Assembly (NCBI RefSeq): GCF_007115095.1
Contig: NZ_SULH01000005.1
Location: 185,741 to 249,740, forward strand
DNA from: Levilactobacillus enshiensis
GTDB taxonomy: Bacteria; Bacillota; Bacilli; Lactobacillales; Lactobacillaceae
Direction of reading: 5' to 3'
Length of the DNA stretch: 64,000 nucleotides
This document shows, piece after piece, positions 52,883-60,735 of the stretch. How positions within the stretch are numbered: position 1 is the stretch's first letter; each line of letters starts with the position of its first letter. Under the pieces are notes generated by a model. That model had not been told where the DNA came from. It saw only the letters and a list, made by a program, of their open reading frames with translations, and ran no database searches. Position numbers and translations under genes: made by a program.

Positions 52883-52885
52883 AAA

Positions 52886-53040
52886 CTAAAGATTGAACGA
52901 TGAAATTCAGGCTTCAACCCAGCATTGGTAAGTATTCGCATGGATCCAACCCATAGCTATCGGACTTAACCACTACGTTCCTAGTTCTAGGCCCATCGTT
53001 GTGACTAGAACAGGCATAGCCACTACTCTGGAACTTTCAA
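52886..53040. repeat. Intergenic repeat, copy D (resembles the outer layer of copy A)
   Basis: It starts GATTGAACGATGAAATTCAGG and then CAGCATTGGTAAG, paralleling 17823-17860, and ends with CTAGTTCTAGGCCCATCGTTG then TGACTAGAAC, paralleling 18362-18395. The hairpin arms CTAGT/ACTAG correspond to CTAC/GTAG in copy A. The inner blocks of copy A are missing. Confidence 0.5.
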
Positions 53041-53177
53041 AAAAAGTAATTGGTCGGCCTCACGATTCAACTCATCTGCAGCTTTAAAACACCGCCGAAT
53101 CAACGTTGCAAGCAAACTTAGCTAGGCAGGATCAGCTAAGTTTGCTATGCTTAACAAAAGATTCGGGGAGGAATTTT

Positions 53178-53819
53178 ATGACACTCGGCGAAAAATTAAA
53201 ACAAGCACGGACCGACCATCATCTCACCCAAAGTGATGTTGCTCAACACGTAACCGTCTCGCGCCAGACTATTTCAAGCTGGGAAACAGGGAAAAGCTAT
53301 CCGGACATCGACAGTCTCGTCATTTTGAGTGACCTGTACGGTATCTCACTGGACGTTCTGATTAAAGAAGATGCTGGCATGCAGCATTACTTACAGAAAC
53401 CAGAGATTCTAAAAAAATTACGGCCAGTTCACCAGGCGATGCTGATTCTAAATGAACTGTTTATCGTCACGCTTTTGTTCTTTATTCCTAGTCGCAACGG
53501 CGCTTGGGTTCTCATCGCGGCCTTCTTAGCCAGCATTGTGGGATTCCTCTACTTACAGAAGTTTGAGGAACAGCTCAGTCCCTTGCCCCTTTCAGAACAA
53601 CGATGGCGTAACGGGTGGTTGCCAGGTGTCATCAACATCGGCATTTCGACTGGCGCGTTGCTCATTACCCACTGGTGGCCTATCGCCAGCCCCATCGCAG
53701 ATAACCTTGTCAGCTTGGTCATGATCTCCTGGTTGACACTGTTCGGTCTCTGGGTTGATCGCGTCATTCACCGACTCAAAGCCCAAGAAAATGCGATTGT
53801 TAAGCAAAAACATTTCTAA
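53178..53819 (+). CDS. XRE-type helix-turn-helix protein with membrane domain (1)
   Basis: 213 residues from ATG 53178 (GGGGAGG upstream). The N-terminal HTH_3 domain reads LGEKLKQARTDHHLTQSDVA and SRQTISSWETGKSYPDID, followed by four hydrophobic helices from about residue 85. Membrane-tethered XRE regulators of this kind are common in lactobacilli; their signals are unknown. The next gene has the same design, and about 110 bases separate them, suggesting a local duplication. Confidence 0.85.
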   Translation: MTLGEKLKQARTDHHLTQSDVAQHVTVSRQTISSWETGKSYPDIDSLVILSDLYGISLDVLIKEDAGMQHYLQKPEILKKLRPVHQAMLILNELFIVTLLFFIPSRNGAWVLIAAFLASIVGFLYLQKFEEQLSPLPLSEQRWRNGWLPGVINIGISTGALLITHWWPIASPIADNLVSLVMISWLTLFGLWVDRVIHRLKAQENAIVKQKHF

Positions 53820-53928
53820 ACTGACAGCTGGCTAATCCCCGCCACAGCAGCGTTGCAGAGAATCTTTGCTAGACACTTTTAACCGAACGAACCTATACTA
53901 GACTCATCAACTAGAGGGGGAATCTATC

Positions 53929-54552
53929 ATGGAATTCGGGGAAAGTATTAAACGAACACGGCAACATCGCAACCTCACTCAGGAAGCCGTTGCCCACCAT
54001 TTACACGTCACGCGGCAGACAATTTCGAGTTGGGAACGGGGCAAGAGTTATCCCGATATTGATACACTGATTCAGTTGAGTGATTACTATCAACTTTCGT
54101 TAGACACCTTGCTCAAGAAAGATTCTGGGTTAACAGAAACCCTGCGTAAACCAGTCGTACTCAAATCGATTCAACCAATCATAAAAAATTTAACGATTGT
54201 GGATGTTATTTTCTTAATCGCGCTAGTCTTTGCGCACCAGTTCTTCATGGTTAAAGGTCTGCTCTATTTAATGGGTCTAATCAACATCTTGACACTGCAG
54301 AAATTAAATAGATTCGCCGAAATACTGAACGATAGCGACATCTATGCGCGGTGGTCCAAGCGGCGGTCGTGGGTCCTCTTGATTGCGATCAGTAGCGCCA
54401 TCGCCGCCATCGGTCTCAGAACTGCCCACCTGCTCCCGTTGGCTGGCGACTTTGCGTTCTTGGCAGCCGGTGCCGGTAGCGCCTTTATTCTCGCCGAGTT
54501 TTACTTTCTCTTTCAGCGCTACCATGCTAAGCGGTTGGGGCAATTGCCTTAA
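53929..54552 (+). CDS. XRE-type helix-turn-helix protein with membrane domain (2)
   Basis: 207 residues. The DNA-binding part (FGESIKRTRQHRNLTQEAVA, SRQTISSWERGKSYPDIDTL) is clearly related to the previous gene. The membrane part has four helices of different sequence. AGAGGGGGA precedes the ATG. Paired arrangement may allow heterodimers on the same operator, but no operator was identified. It ends near the bidirectional terminator at 54601. Confidence 0.85.
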   Translation: MEFGESIKRTRQHRNLTQEAVAHHLHVTRQTISSWERGKSYPDIDTLIQLSDYYQLSLDTLLKKDSGLTETLRKPVVLKSIQPIIKNLTIVDVIFLIALVFAHQFFMVKGLLYLMGLINILTLQKLNRFAEILNDSDIYARWSKRRSWVLLIAISSAIAAIGLRTAHLLPLAGDFAFLAAGAGSAFILAEFYFLFQRYHAKRLGQLP

Positions 54553-54600
54553 CACTAAGCTCGCCTGTCAAATCGGTTAAACTTAATCTTCTAAACCGCA

Positions 54601-54645
54601 AAAACACCACGAGAAATCATTGCTGACTTCTCGTGGTGTTTTTTA
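54601..54645. terminator. Bidirectional terminator
   Basis: AAAACACCACGAGAA ... TTCTCGTGGTGTTTTTT hairpin between convergent genes. Confidence 0.9.
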
Positions 54646-54675
54646 GTTCTTTTAAAACATATTTTACAAGCCACT

Positions 54676-54939
54676 CTACTGCCGCGTATGGCCGCCAGCC
54701 GTCATCCCCACTAAGTTATCCTGCAACACCATTTGAATCGCGTGGAGGTTCTCCCAGTGGTCAATTTCGGTCGCTAAGCCCGCTTGCCACTCTGCTTTTT
54801 CACGGCTCTTGGCAATGAACCGCTCCCAGTCTAAATCAGCGGTGGTTCGATCGTTCGTTTGCCGCCATTTCGCCCACTCATCGAGGTGTTTCGCTAACTC
54901 TAGGGCTTCCGGTCGCGTTAATACTAAGTTCTCAGTCAT
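54676..54939 (-). CDS. Small hypothetical protein
   Basis: 87 residues. Three successive ATG codons occur; the third (54939) is 8 bases from AAGGAGG and was chosen. Helical, charged, Trp-rich sequence (DEWAKWRQTND, AEWQAGLATEIDHWENLH) without signal or membrane segment. No family recognised. Confidence 0.6.
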   Translation of the reverse strand: MTENLVLTRPEALELAKHLDEWAKWRQTNDRTTADLDWERFIAKSREKAEWQAGLATEIDHWENLHAIQMVLQDNLVGMTAGGHTRQ

Positions 54940-55029
54940 CATCATGGCCTCCTTAGCAAAAATCTGACGAACAGTCCATTTACTTAAATTAAGTTTACCA
55001 AGAAACATCAACCAACGCGACTAATGTGC

Positions 55030-55671
55030 TCACAATTGTTCAAGCACCTGTCCAATCGGCGTATCACCACTCAGCAATGGAATCGTTTTGCGACTGGCCT
55101 GTGGGGCATGCAAGGCAGCCACTAGAAACGCAGCGAGGTCCGCGCGCGGAATGCTGCCAACCGCCAGTGGCTCGCTCTTCACCTTGCCCGTTCCCGCGTG
55201 AAAGGACAATGCCCCCGGTTGCACAATCGTATAGTTTAGATTGGTTTGATTGACCAACCAATTGTCGGCATAAAATTTCGCCACGTACAGTGATTTCAAT
55301 GGATCCGCCCACCGATTGCGGTCTTCAGCAAACAACATGCTGATCATCAAGAAGCGGTCAACACCCGCAATTTCAGCAGCCTGCATGGTCTTCACGGCAC
55401 CATCGAGGTCGACCAATAACGTCATATCGTCCTTGGTCCGACTGCCGGACCCGGCTGCAAAGATGACGGCCTCCACGTCCAGCATGACGTTCGCCAGTTG
55501 TTCCGGCTTACTGAGCAGGTCCATCTGACGGACCGTGACGCCCTGATCCTCCCAGTCCTCGCCATCTTCGCTAAAGCGTAACCCGGCAATTGGATCATCC
55601 CCGCTAGCTAATAAATCCGCAATCAACAGGCGCCCGACTTGGCCGTTGGCGCCTACGACTAAAACTCGCAT
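55030..55671 (-). CDS. NAD(P)-binding SDR-like protein (atypical, NmrA/YwnB type)
   Basis: 213 residues. VLVVGANGQVGRLLI is the Rossmann GxxGxxG loop, and VIFAAGSGSRTKDDM, VDRFLMISMLFA, YVAKFYADNWL and YTIVQPGALSF follow the atypical SDR order, with a Tyr/Lys-like active-site region degenerated to YVAK. Such proteins act as NADPH-dependent reductases or redox-sensing regulators. AGGGAG lies upstream of the ATG. Isolated gene. Confidence 0.88.
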   Translation of the reverse strand: MRVLVVGANGQVGRLLIADLLASGDDPIAGLRFSEDGEDWEDQGVTVRQMDLLSKPEQLANVMLDVEAVIFAAGSGSRTKDDMTLLVDLDGAVKTMQAAEIAGVDRFLMISMLFAEDRNRWADPLKSLYVAKFYADNWLVNQTNLNYTIVQPGALSFHAGTGKVKSEPLAVGSIPRADLAAFLVAALHAPQASRKTIPLLSGDTPIGQVLEQL

Positions 55672-55878
55672 AACCTAACAAACTCCCTTCAACACTCTCA
55701 TTGTTTCATTATACAACGCCATGAGAGCGTTTTAATTCGTTAACTGTAAAAAAAATTGACGCTGTCTGCTTTACCCTACGTCATTTTGTGCCATAATGAA
55801 ATTGAAGCGAAAAATATATTGCACGGGAATCACTTAACCGCTAGATTGTTGCTTACGACTTTTGAGGAGGTCTGCACT

Positions 55879-56226
55879 TTGCAGAATCAAGATTTAACCA
55901 TTAACGACTTAGACGAACACGCACAACAAACGGCTTTGACCGACTTTGCCAAGTTTTACTTACGGCACTACAAGACCAACGATTTGGAAATTTTATCCCA
56001 ATACAAGGTTGATTATGCCATGAACGATATCAACATGTACCTGTACGCGAACAAGAATTTCCACCCCGATGAACTAGTTGCTGGCGTCTTATCTCTGAAG
56101 CGTGAGTTGTTCATGTCCATTCTATCCACGATGGCTATCGCATTCAACGAAAACGGTTCTCTCAAGGACACCACTTGGGAAGGCTGGTACCAACAAGAAT
56201 ACGCTAAGGTCGTCGAAGGTAAGTAA
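55879..56226 (+). CDS. Hypothetical helical protein of lactobacilli
   Basis: 115 residues from a TTG at 55879 with GAGGAGG eight bases upstream; the frame is open further up but without a site. Content: LNDLDEHAQQTALTDFAKFYL-type helices, YKVDYAMNDINMYLYANKNF and LKRELFMSILSTMAIAF. Soluble, no known motif. An extended -10 (TGCCATAAT, 55790-55797) lies about 80 bases upstream. Terminator at 56243. Confidence 0.65.
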   Translation: MQNQDLTINDLDEHAQQTALTDFAKFYLRHYKTNDLEILSQYKVDYAMNDINMYLYANKNFHPDELVAGVLSLKRELFMSILSTMAIAFNENGSLKDTTWEGWYQQEYAKVVEGK

Positions 56227-56242
56227 TACCTAACTGATAATA

Positions 56243-56285
56243 AACGACCATCGTCGGCAGAAAATGCTGGCGGTGGTCGTTTTTA
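56243..56285. terminator. Terminator between convergent hypothetical and ahpC genes
   Basis: AACGACCA ... TGGTCGTTTTT hairpin with inner complementary bases. Confidence 0.85.
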
Positions 56286-56310
56286 AATACACTAACTCAT
56301 TTCAACTGGC

Positions 56311-56874
56311 TTAAATCTTACCAACTAAATCGGTCCCTGGCTTCAGCGTTTCTTCGCCTGGATGCCAGTTAGCTGGGCAGACACGGTCACCGTGTTCCGC
56401 AACGAATTGTGCGGCAGTCAGTGTCCGCAAAATTTCGCCGGCATTGCGGCCGATGCCCATATCATTAATCGTGTAAGAACGCACTTCACCTTGGGGATCT
56501 AGAATGAAGACACCCCGGTAAGCTTGACCGGCCGCTTCATCGAGCACACCATAGTGCCGTGCCAACTCGCCAGCGGGATCCGCAATCATTGGATACTTGA
56601 CCTGACCGACCTCTTCACTTTGTTCGTGCCAAGCCTGGTGAACAAACTCGGTATCCTCGGAAACACTGTAGATCTCTGCATTTTGCTTCTGAAATGCCGC
56701 GTAGTGGGCCGCTAAGTCGCCAAGTTCCGTGGGACAAACAAACGAAAAGTCTGCTGGGTAAAAGAACAGAATTGACCAGTGGCCGCGTAAATCATCCGCC
56801 GTTAAGGCTTTGACCTCACCGTCCTGATACGCATTGACTTGAAAATCGGGTAACGCTGAACCAATATAATTCAC
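56311..56874 (-). CDS. ahpC: Alkyl hydroperoxide reductase subunit C (2-Cys peroxiredoxin)
   Basis: 187 residues from a GTG at 56874 (GAGGGGAG upstream). Peroxidatic Cys in FYPADFSFVCPTELGDL (about C47) and resolving Cys in RVCPANWHPGEE (about C166) define a typical AhpC. It reduces H2O2, organic peroxides and peroxynitrite, using AhpF or a thioredoxin system for electrons. No ahpF follows; the gene is alone. The promoter carries a PerR-like box, so peroxide or Mn/Fe-dependent derepression is expected. Confidence 0.95.
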   Translation of the reverse strand: MNYIGSALPDFQVNAYQDGEVKALTADDLRGHWSILFFYPADFSFVCPTELGDLAAHYAAFQKQNAEIYSVSEDTEFVHQAWHEQSEEVGQVKYPMIADPAGELARHYGVLDEAAGQAYRGVFILDPQGEVRSYTINDMGIGRNAGEILRTLTAAQFVAEHGDRVCPANWHPGEETLKPGTDLVGKI

Positions 56875-56915
56875 GATAATTTCTCCCCTCATTTTCTGAA
56901 TTCTGAATCACCTTT

Positions 56916-56944
56916 AGCATAACCGTTTTCAACATTTAAATCAA
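56916..56944 (-). promoter_or_regulatory. ahpC promoter
   Basis: TTGATT (-35, 56939-56944), 17 bases, TATGCT (-10, 56916-56921) on the minus strand. Confidence 0.6.
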
Positions 56945-56956
56945 GAATGATTCTAA
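56942..56956. promoter_or_regulatory. PerR-like box overlapping the ahpC -35
   Basis: On the minus strand TTAGAATCATTCTTG, with a perfect AGAAT-G-ATTCT core. It agrees with the known 7-1-7 Per box TTANAATNATTNTAA except at the right end. Confidence 0.6.
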
Positions 56957-57042
56957 ACTAGCGTTGGAAACGCCGGTCTTCCTATAACTATTTTTATAGT
57001 AAGTTATTATAATTATTATTTGCTGGAAGTTGAGTCTTTTGC

Positions 57043-57071
57043 TTGCACTTGCTTTGAAAATGGTATACACT
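57043..57071 (+). promoter_or_regulatory. Promoter of the M-box transcript
   Basis: TTGCAC (57043-57048), 17 bases, TACACT (57066-57071). Its start point would lie just upstream of the riboswitch. Confidence 0.5.
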
Positions 57072-57083
57072 ATTTACATAGGA

Positions 57084-57241
57084 TAAATCAGAAGCTGTTA
57101 GGTGAGGCTCCTATACGGAAAATGCTACTGCTCAGAAACGTCGAGAAACGCCAATGAGTCAGCTGTTCAGGTCAATTTAAGGCCTGATCTAATGTAGCTG
57201 TTATGAACTAACTACGCCGTATAGTGCTAAAACTCAACGAC
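57084..57241 (+). ncRNA. M-box (ykoK) Mg2+ riboswitch
   Basis: The blocks GTTAGGTGAGGCTCCTATAC, TGCTACTGC, CAGAAACGTCGAGAAACGCC, AATGAGTCA, then a variable stem (GATCAGGCCT region), TCTAATGTAGCTG and GTATAGTGCTAAAACTCAACG reproduce the conserved order of the M-box class. CCTATACGG at the left pairs with CCGTATAG at the right. In other Firmicutes this RNA folds when Mg2+ is ample and stops expression of Mg2+ transporter genes such as mgtE or corA. Here no transporter follows. Confidence 0.93.
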
Positions 57242-57302
57242 TAGCCAAAACTCACACATGTTTTTTGTGGTGCGCTTAGCTAGTTGTGGCTAAGCGCTTT
57301 TT
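57237..57302 (+). terminator. Mg2+-controlled terminator/antiterminator switch
   Basis: Terminator: GCGCTTAGC (57272-57280) with GCTAAGCGC (57289-57297) and a T run. The 3' edge of the M-box, ACGACTAGC (57237-57245), can instead pair over nine positions with GCTAGTTGT (57279-57287), breaking the terminator. High Mg2+ should sequester the first strand and cause termination. Confidence 0.85.
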
Positions 57303-57354
57303 CGTTTATCCCCCGTCCATCCCTGTCGACTAAACACCTTGGAGGTGATTGAAC

Positions 57355-57447
57355 ATGACATCGCAACTTTTAGATGATCCCGGAGCGTGTTATAACTCGC
57401 CGGTGGGAAAGTTACTGCCTGTTCACCCCTCTTGGTTGACGCTTTGA
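57355..57447 (+). CDS. 30-codon ORF with strong ribosome site downstream of the M-box
   Basis: GGAGGTGAT lies nine bases before ATG 57355. The peptide begins MTSQLLDDPGACYNSPVGKL and ends at TGA 57447, where another GAGGAGAA follows. It could be a leader peptide or a small protein whose translation feeds into folding of the RNA behind it. Its 3' part overlaps the structured region. No homologue recognised; coding is uncertain because the strong site is the only support. Confidence 0.45.
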   Translation: MTSQLLDDPGACYNSPVGKLLPVHPSWLTL

Positions 57448-57960
57448 GGAGAACGGAACTCTAGCTTTCCCTTACCCGGGCCCCGTAGCTTGATGCGGGG
57501 GGTTCGATTGGCAGATTTTAAACAGAATCGACTGACCACATTATTTCAGACGCTGTCGGCGTTGTAACCGACCGTAACTCGTCTGAACTTCCCGAACTCG
57601 TTCGTGGATCAGTCGGGTTCAAGCCACTTAATGGATAACGCAAGCTAGAGTTACGCCCTTTTTCTCGGCACTATTCGGCATGGATGCATTGACGTGCTAA
57701 CCAGGATAGCGTTACAACCTCGTAACTATGCTTCACCGCTGGGGGAACCCGGTGGGGAGAAGAAGATTAGTAACTGACGCCGTTTCAACTAGGCTGGTTT
57801 TTAATCTCTGAACGGTCGAAAGAAGTCACAACAAGACAATACCAAACCGATTCCGGTTAATCACGTGAATTGGCGGCGCCCATGGGCTGATGGGAATCAC
57901 CCCGCAAGTGTGTTACCGCCACGCAGCGTGATTGCGCTGGTATTCATTTGAAGACATTGC
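57380..57960 (+). ncRNA. Candidate large structured noncoding RNA under Mg2+ riboswitch control
   Basis: No protein gene fits this stretch on either strand. Many perfect pairings nest properly: an 11-bp stem AACTCTAGCTT/AAGCTAGAGTT (57457-57467 with 57642-57652) enclosing CCCCGTA/TGCGGGG (57481-57500) and TTCAGACG/CGTCTGAA (57545-57587) with an inner GTCGG/CCGAC. Then GTTAC/GTAAC (57711-57726), CACCG/CGGTG (57734-57754), and a closing domain AATACCA/TGGTATT (57838-57944) enclosing AATCACG/CGTGATT and GGCGG/CCGCC. Size and ornate folding recall OLE, ROOL or GOLLD RNAs, but I cannot identify it with any of them. Confidence 0.7.
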
Positions 57961-57968
57961 TCCAACAG

Positions 57969-58011
57969 TAAAGCAGGTCACCATTCGCGAAGGATGGTGA
58001 CCTGCTTTTTT
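57969..58011 (+). terminator. Terminator of the M-box/structured RNA transcript
   Basis: AAAGCAGGTCACCAT ... ATGGTGACCTGCTTTTTT, a strong hairpin. The full transcript would be about 930 nt. Confidence 0.92.
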
Positions 58012-58151
58012 AGTGGTTGCTTCCAACCCAGTTTAGTCCAACTTGTCGCTGCTGGTCGGCGAAGCGATGAAGGATCATCATTTTCATTGCTAACGCGGCT
58101 GGGACATAACTCTCGGACTCTTTTTGCACTCCGAACGTCTATAGCTGAAAC

Positions 58152-58262
58152 GTGGAACAAAAGGCAGTCAACTCCGCTTAACCCCGATAGACAAACAATC
58201 CAAGCCCGGGATTATTCGTCTATCGACGTTAATGCTCATTGACTAACCGCCTTTTGTTCCAC
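58152..58262. repeat. Palindromic intergenic repeat, copy 1
   Basis: GTGGAACAAAAGGC at the left and GCCTTTTGTTCCAC at the right are inverted ends of a 111-bp element. The middle (CTCCGCTTAACCCCGATAGA, CGGGATTATTCGTCT, CTCATTGACTAACCG) recurs at 62018-62122. The right arm overlaps the last codons of the response regulator gene. Confidence 0.8.
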
Positions 58263-58875
58263 TCTCGTTAGTTAACCACTTATTATCCTTCGCAACTTTA
58301 ATGGCTTCCAAGCGGTTATGAACACCTAGTTTACTGAAAATGGCTGACAAGTAGTTGCGGACCGTTCCCGCGGAGAGGTATAAGTTAGCCGCAATCGTCT
58401 TCGTAGATAATCCCTTATCAGCTTCCGCTAAAACGGCCAGTTCGCGACTGGTCAGCGGATTTGTGGCCGCTGAAAACATGTTAACCACTAACTCAGGCGC
58501 GTAGACTGTCTTGCCCTGCATGACCTGCCGAATCGTGTCAATTAAGTCGTCACTCGGACTATCCTTTAACAAGTAGCCGGCCACTTGCGCGTTGACGGCC
58601 CGCTCAAAATAAGCCTGCTGGGCAAAGGTCGTTAGGATCACCACTTTGGTCTCCCAGTCCGCGGCCCGGAGCCGATCCGCAACGTCCAGTCCCGACATCC
58701 CCGGAATTTCAATATCTAAAATCGCCACTTGTGGCCGTAACTGTTGTAAGTCGACCCACGCCGTCTTGCCATCACGAGCACTGCCGACCACGTGCAAATC
58801 ATCTTCTAGTTCCAAGAGTTGGGTCAACGCGGAGTTCAACATACTTTGGTCTTCGGCTAGATAAAGCGTAATCAC
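58243..58875 (-). CDS. NarL/LuxR-type response regulator
   Basis: 210 residues. Receiver domain with acidic pocket (AEDQ) and phospho-acceptor Asp about residue 54 in ILDIEIPGMSG, Lys in LLKDSPSDDL. C-terminal LuxR-type helix-turn-helix (LTSRELAVLAEADKGLSTKTIAANLYLSAGTVRNYL, in order). It overlaps the kinase gene by 4 bases. As last gene of a YvfRSTU-like operon it should activate that operon on membrane or drug stress. Its final residues SGTKGG are encoded within the arm of a mobile-looking repeat, so the natural C-terminus may have been altered. Confidence 0.93.
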   Translation of the reverse strand: MITLYLAEDQSMLNSALTQLLELEDDLHVVGSARDGKTAWVDLQQLRPQVAILDIEIPGMSGLDVADRLRAADWETKVVILTTFAQQAYFERAVNAQVAGYLLKDSPSDDLIDTIRQVMQGKTVYAPELVVNMFSAATNPLTSRELAVLAEADKGLSTKTIAANLYLSAGTVRNYLSAIFSKLGVHNRLEAIKVAKDNKWLTNESGTKGG

Positions 58876-59999
58876 TTCACATTTTCCTCCTTTGGTAAAC
58901 TCAGGGTCACACGAGTTCCGTGGGCTTGGGCTTCAATCGCAAACGTCCCGTGCGCGTTCAACATCCGGGTGCGCATCCCCTGAATCCCATTTGCATTCGG
59001 CCGACTGAGCGTCCCACCTTTACCGTCATCTTGTAATTGAACATGGTAACCTAGGTCAGTTAGCTGAAAGGTCACGAACACATTACGGGCCTGCGCGTGG
59101 CGAATGACGTTGGTCATGGCTTCAACGAGGGCTTCCGCAAAAACCCCCTGCACCCGCGTTGGCCACTGGGTGGCAGCCGCTTCACCAGTGGTCGTCAGCC
59201 AAACGTTGGCCGCCACTAGGTTACGACTCTGATTAAGCAACATCTCACTTAACGACTGCTGGTGCAGATCGTTGACGATCGACCGAACCAGCTGTAAATT
59301 TTGCCGGCTAGTTTGCTCAATATCGGTCAACTCAGCGGCGACCCGTTCGGGGGCTTTGACCAATAACTTCTTGACCAGCTCTGTTTTGAGTGTGATCATC
59401 GAAAAGCTCTGCCCCAGGGTATCATGCAGGTCCCGGGCGATTCGTTCCCGTTCGTCCCGTTGAATAATGGCTTGCAGTCGCCGGTTAGTTTGCTGCAACT
59501 GCCGCTGCCGCCAAATTGACCGCGTGAACGTGTAAGCCATGATAGGGGACAGTAGCGGAAAGATTAAACCCACGACTGCGCCATTTTGCCAACTAAACAA
59601 CTGGTGATCTAGGACCACATCATGCATAAGACCCATTAAAATCATCGCGTAGTAACCGGTGATGAATTGATAAAAATATTTTTTAGGTCTGCGTCCTAAG
59701 ATAAACGCGACTTGCCACCCCGGGAAAATAATCATGTAGTTATTGGCGCCCCAGATGGCAAAGAGGCCCGTCACAACTAACTCTAACGGCATCGTGATTC
59801 GGCGCCACACTGGCTTTTCAATCACGAGAATATAGAGAATTAAAAAGCAGCCCAGCAAGCTTAACCACACTATATTTTGCCATCCGGTCACTGGCAAGTA
59901 CATCGCAACTGAATACGGCAAGTAGCCCAGCCAAATATAGCTGGACCACGTTAAATTTTTGAATTTTTGTCGCCATTTATGCCCGAACAACCCCATCAC
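58872..59999 (-). CDS. Sensor histidine kinase, HisKA_3 (DesK/LiaS-like)
   Basis: 375 residues. Five or six hydrophobic segments with almost no external domain, a short coil, then HisKA_3: RIARDLHDTLGQSFSMITLK with phospho-His about 192, and an ATPase domain with EALVEAMTNVIRHA (N box) and DDGKGG. Such intramembrane-sensing kinases detect envelope state, often with the ABC transporter beside them. It overlaps the permease gene by 23 bases and the regulator by 4. GTG at 59999 or ATG at 59996 can start it. Confidence 0.92.
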   Translation of the reverse strand: MMGLFGHKWRQKFKNLTWSSYIWLGYLPYSVAMYLPVTGWQNIVWLSLLGCFLILYILVIEKPVWRRITMPLELVVTGLFAIWGANNYMIIFPGWQVAFILGRRPKKYFYQFITGYYAMILMGLMHDVVLDHQLFSWQNGAVVGLIFPLLSPIMAYTFTRSIWRQRQLQQTNRRLQAIIQRDERERIARDLHDTLGQSFSMITLKTELVKKLLVKAPERVAAELTDIEQTSRQNLQLVRSIVNDLHQQSLSEMLLNQSRNLVAANVWLTTTGEAAATQWPTRVQGVFAEALVEAMTNVIRHAQARNVFVTFQLTDLGYHVQLQDDGKGGTLSRPNANGIQGMRTRMLNAHGTFAIEAQAHGTRVTLSLPKEENVK

Positions 60000-60735
60000 T
60001 CCGTTTTAATAATAACCGGACGCTAACGATGACCACGACTAGCAGGCTTATCATCCACGCACCGGTCCCCAAGATATCTGATGTCAACAGTGTACCATGA
60101 GTGGCGACCCGTCCCAACCAATCGTTAATCAAATAAGTCGGCATGAGCTTACCAATTGGTTGCAGCCAGTTCGGTAACAGTCCTAACGGCCACCACAAGC
60201 CACTAATAATCGCCATTGGAAAGGTAATTAAGTTGCTTAAGACGCTGAGCGTTTCGGCACGTTCAACAAATGACATCAAAACACCGAGTAACATCGTGGA
60301 CAGTTGCCCTAAAATGGCAATCCCCGCAATTGCCCCCCACTGCGCAACTGATAGCGACACGTGGTTGACCCCCATGGCGATTCCACCGAGGACGACGACG
60401 GATGACGTGTTCATTAATAGACTCCAACACCCAATTGACAAGTAGTAAGGCCGAATACCGGTCGGCGATAGCCAGCACCACTGCAAGATCCCCGCTTCAC
60501 GGTCCCGTTGTAAAAAAGCAGCGATGCCAAACAAGGCGTTGATCGTACCACTGTAAACAATCATGCTCCCCATGTATTTCACATTGAAACTAGCGGGAAC
60601 GTTGCCAGTGACCATTACCTTAGTAAATAACAAGTAAAAGCCGGCGGGCATGACCAGGGAAAAGAATTGGAATGAAAAATTCCGTAAGATTAGTCGACGA
60701 CCGTCAAATTTAAAGCGTTCAAACCAAGCATTCAT
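59977..60735 (-). CDS. ABC-2-type permease of a two-component-linked transporter
   Basis: 252 residues with six hydrophobic segments, starting with an amphipathic basic stretch (FERFKFDGRRLILRNFSFQF) typical of ABC-2 permeases such as YvfS. It overlaps the ATPase gene by 4 bases (ATGA) and the kinase by 23, so the four proteins are made together. It probably exports a membrane-active compound, and the kinase may monitor its activity. Cargo unknown. Confidence 0.88.
   Translation of the reverse strand: MNAWFERFKFDGRRLILRNFSFQFFSLVMPAGFYLLFTKVMVTGNVPASFNVKYMGSMIVYSGTINALFGIAAFLQRDREAGILQWCWLSPTGIRPYYLSIGCWSLLMNTSSVVVLGGIAMGVNHVSLSVAQWGAIAGIAILGQLSTMLLGVLMSFVERAETLSVLSNLITFPMAIISGLWWPLGLLPNWLQPIGKLMPTYLINDWLGRVATHGTLLTSDILGTGAWMISLLVVVIVSVRLLLKRSDGVVRA

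Noticed and set aside
57480..57520. tRNA-like segment (GGTTCGATTGG resembles a T arm)
   Set aside because: No acceptor, D or anticodon arms can be drawn around it.
57380..57960. Group I or II intron, RNase P RNA, tmRNA or 6S RNA
   Set aside because: None of their conserved core motifs (domain V, P4/P7 cores, tmRNA ends) could be found. Naming it ROOL, GOLLD or OLE would need a covariance search.
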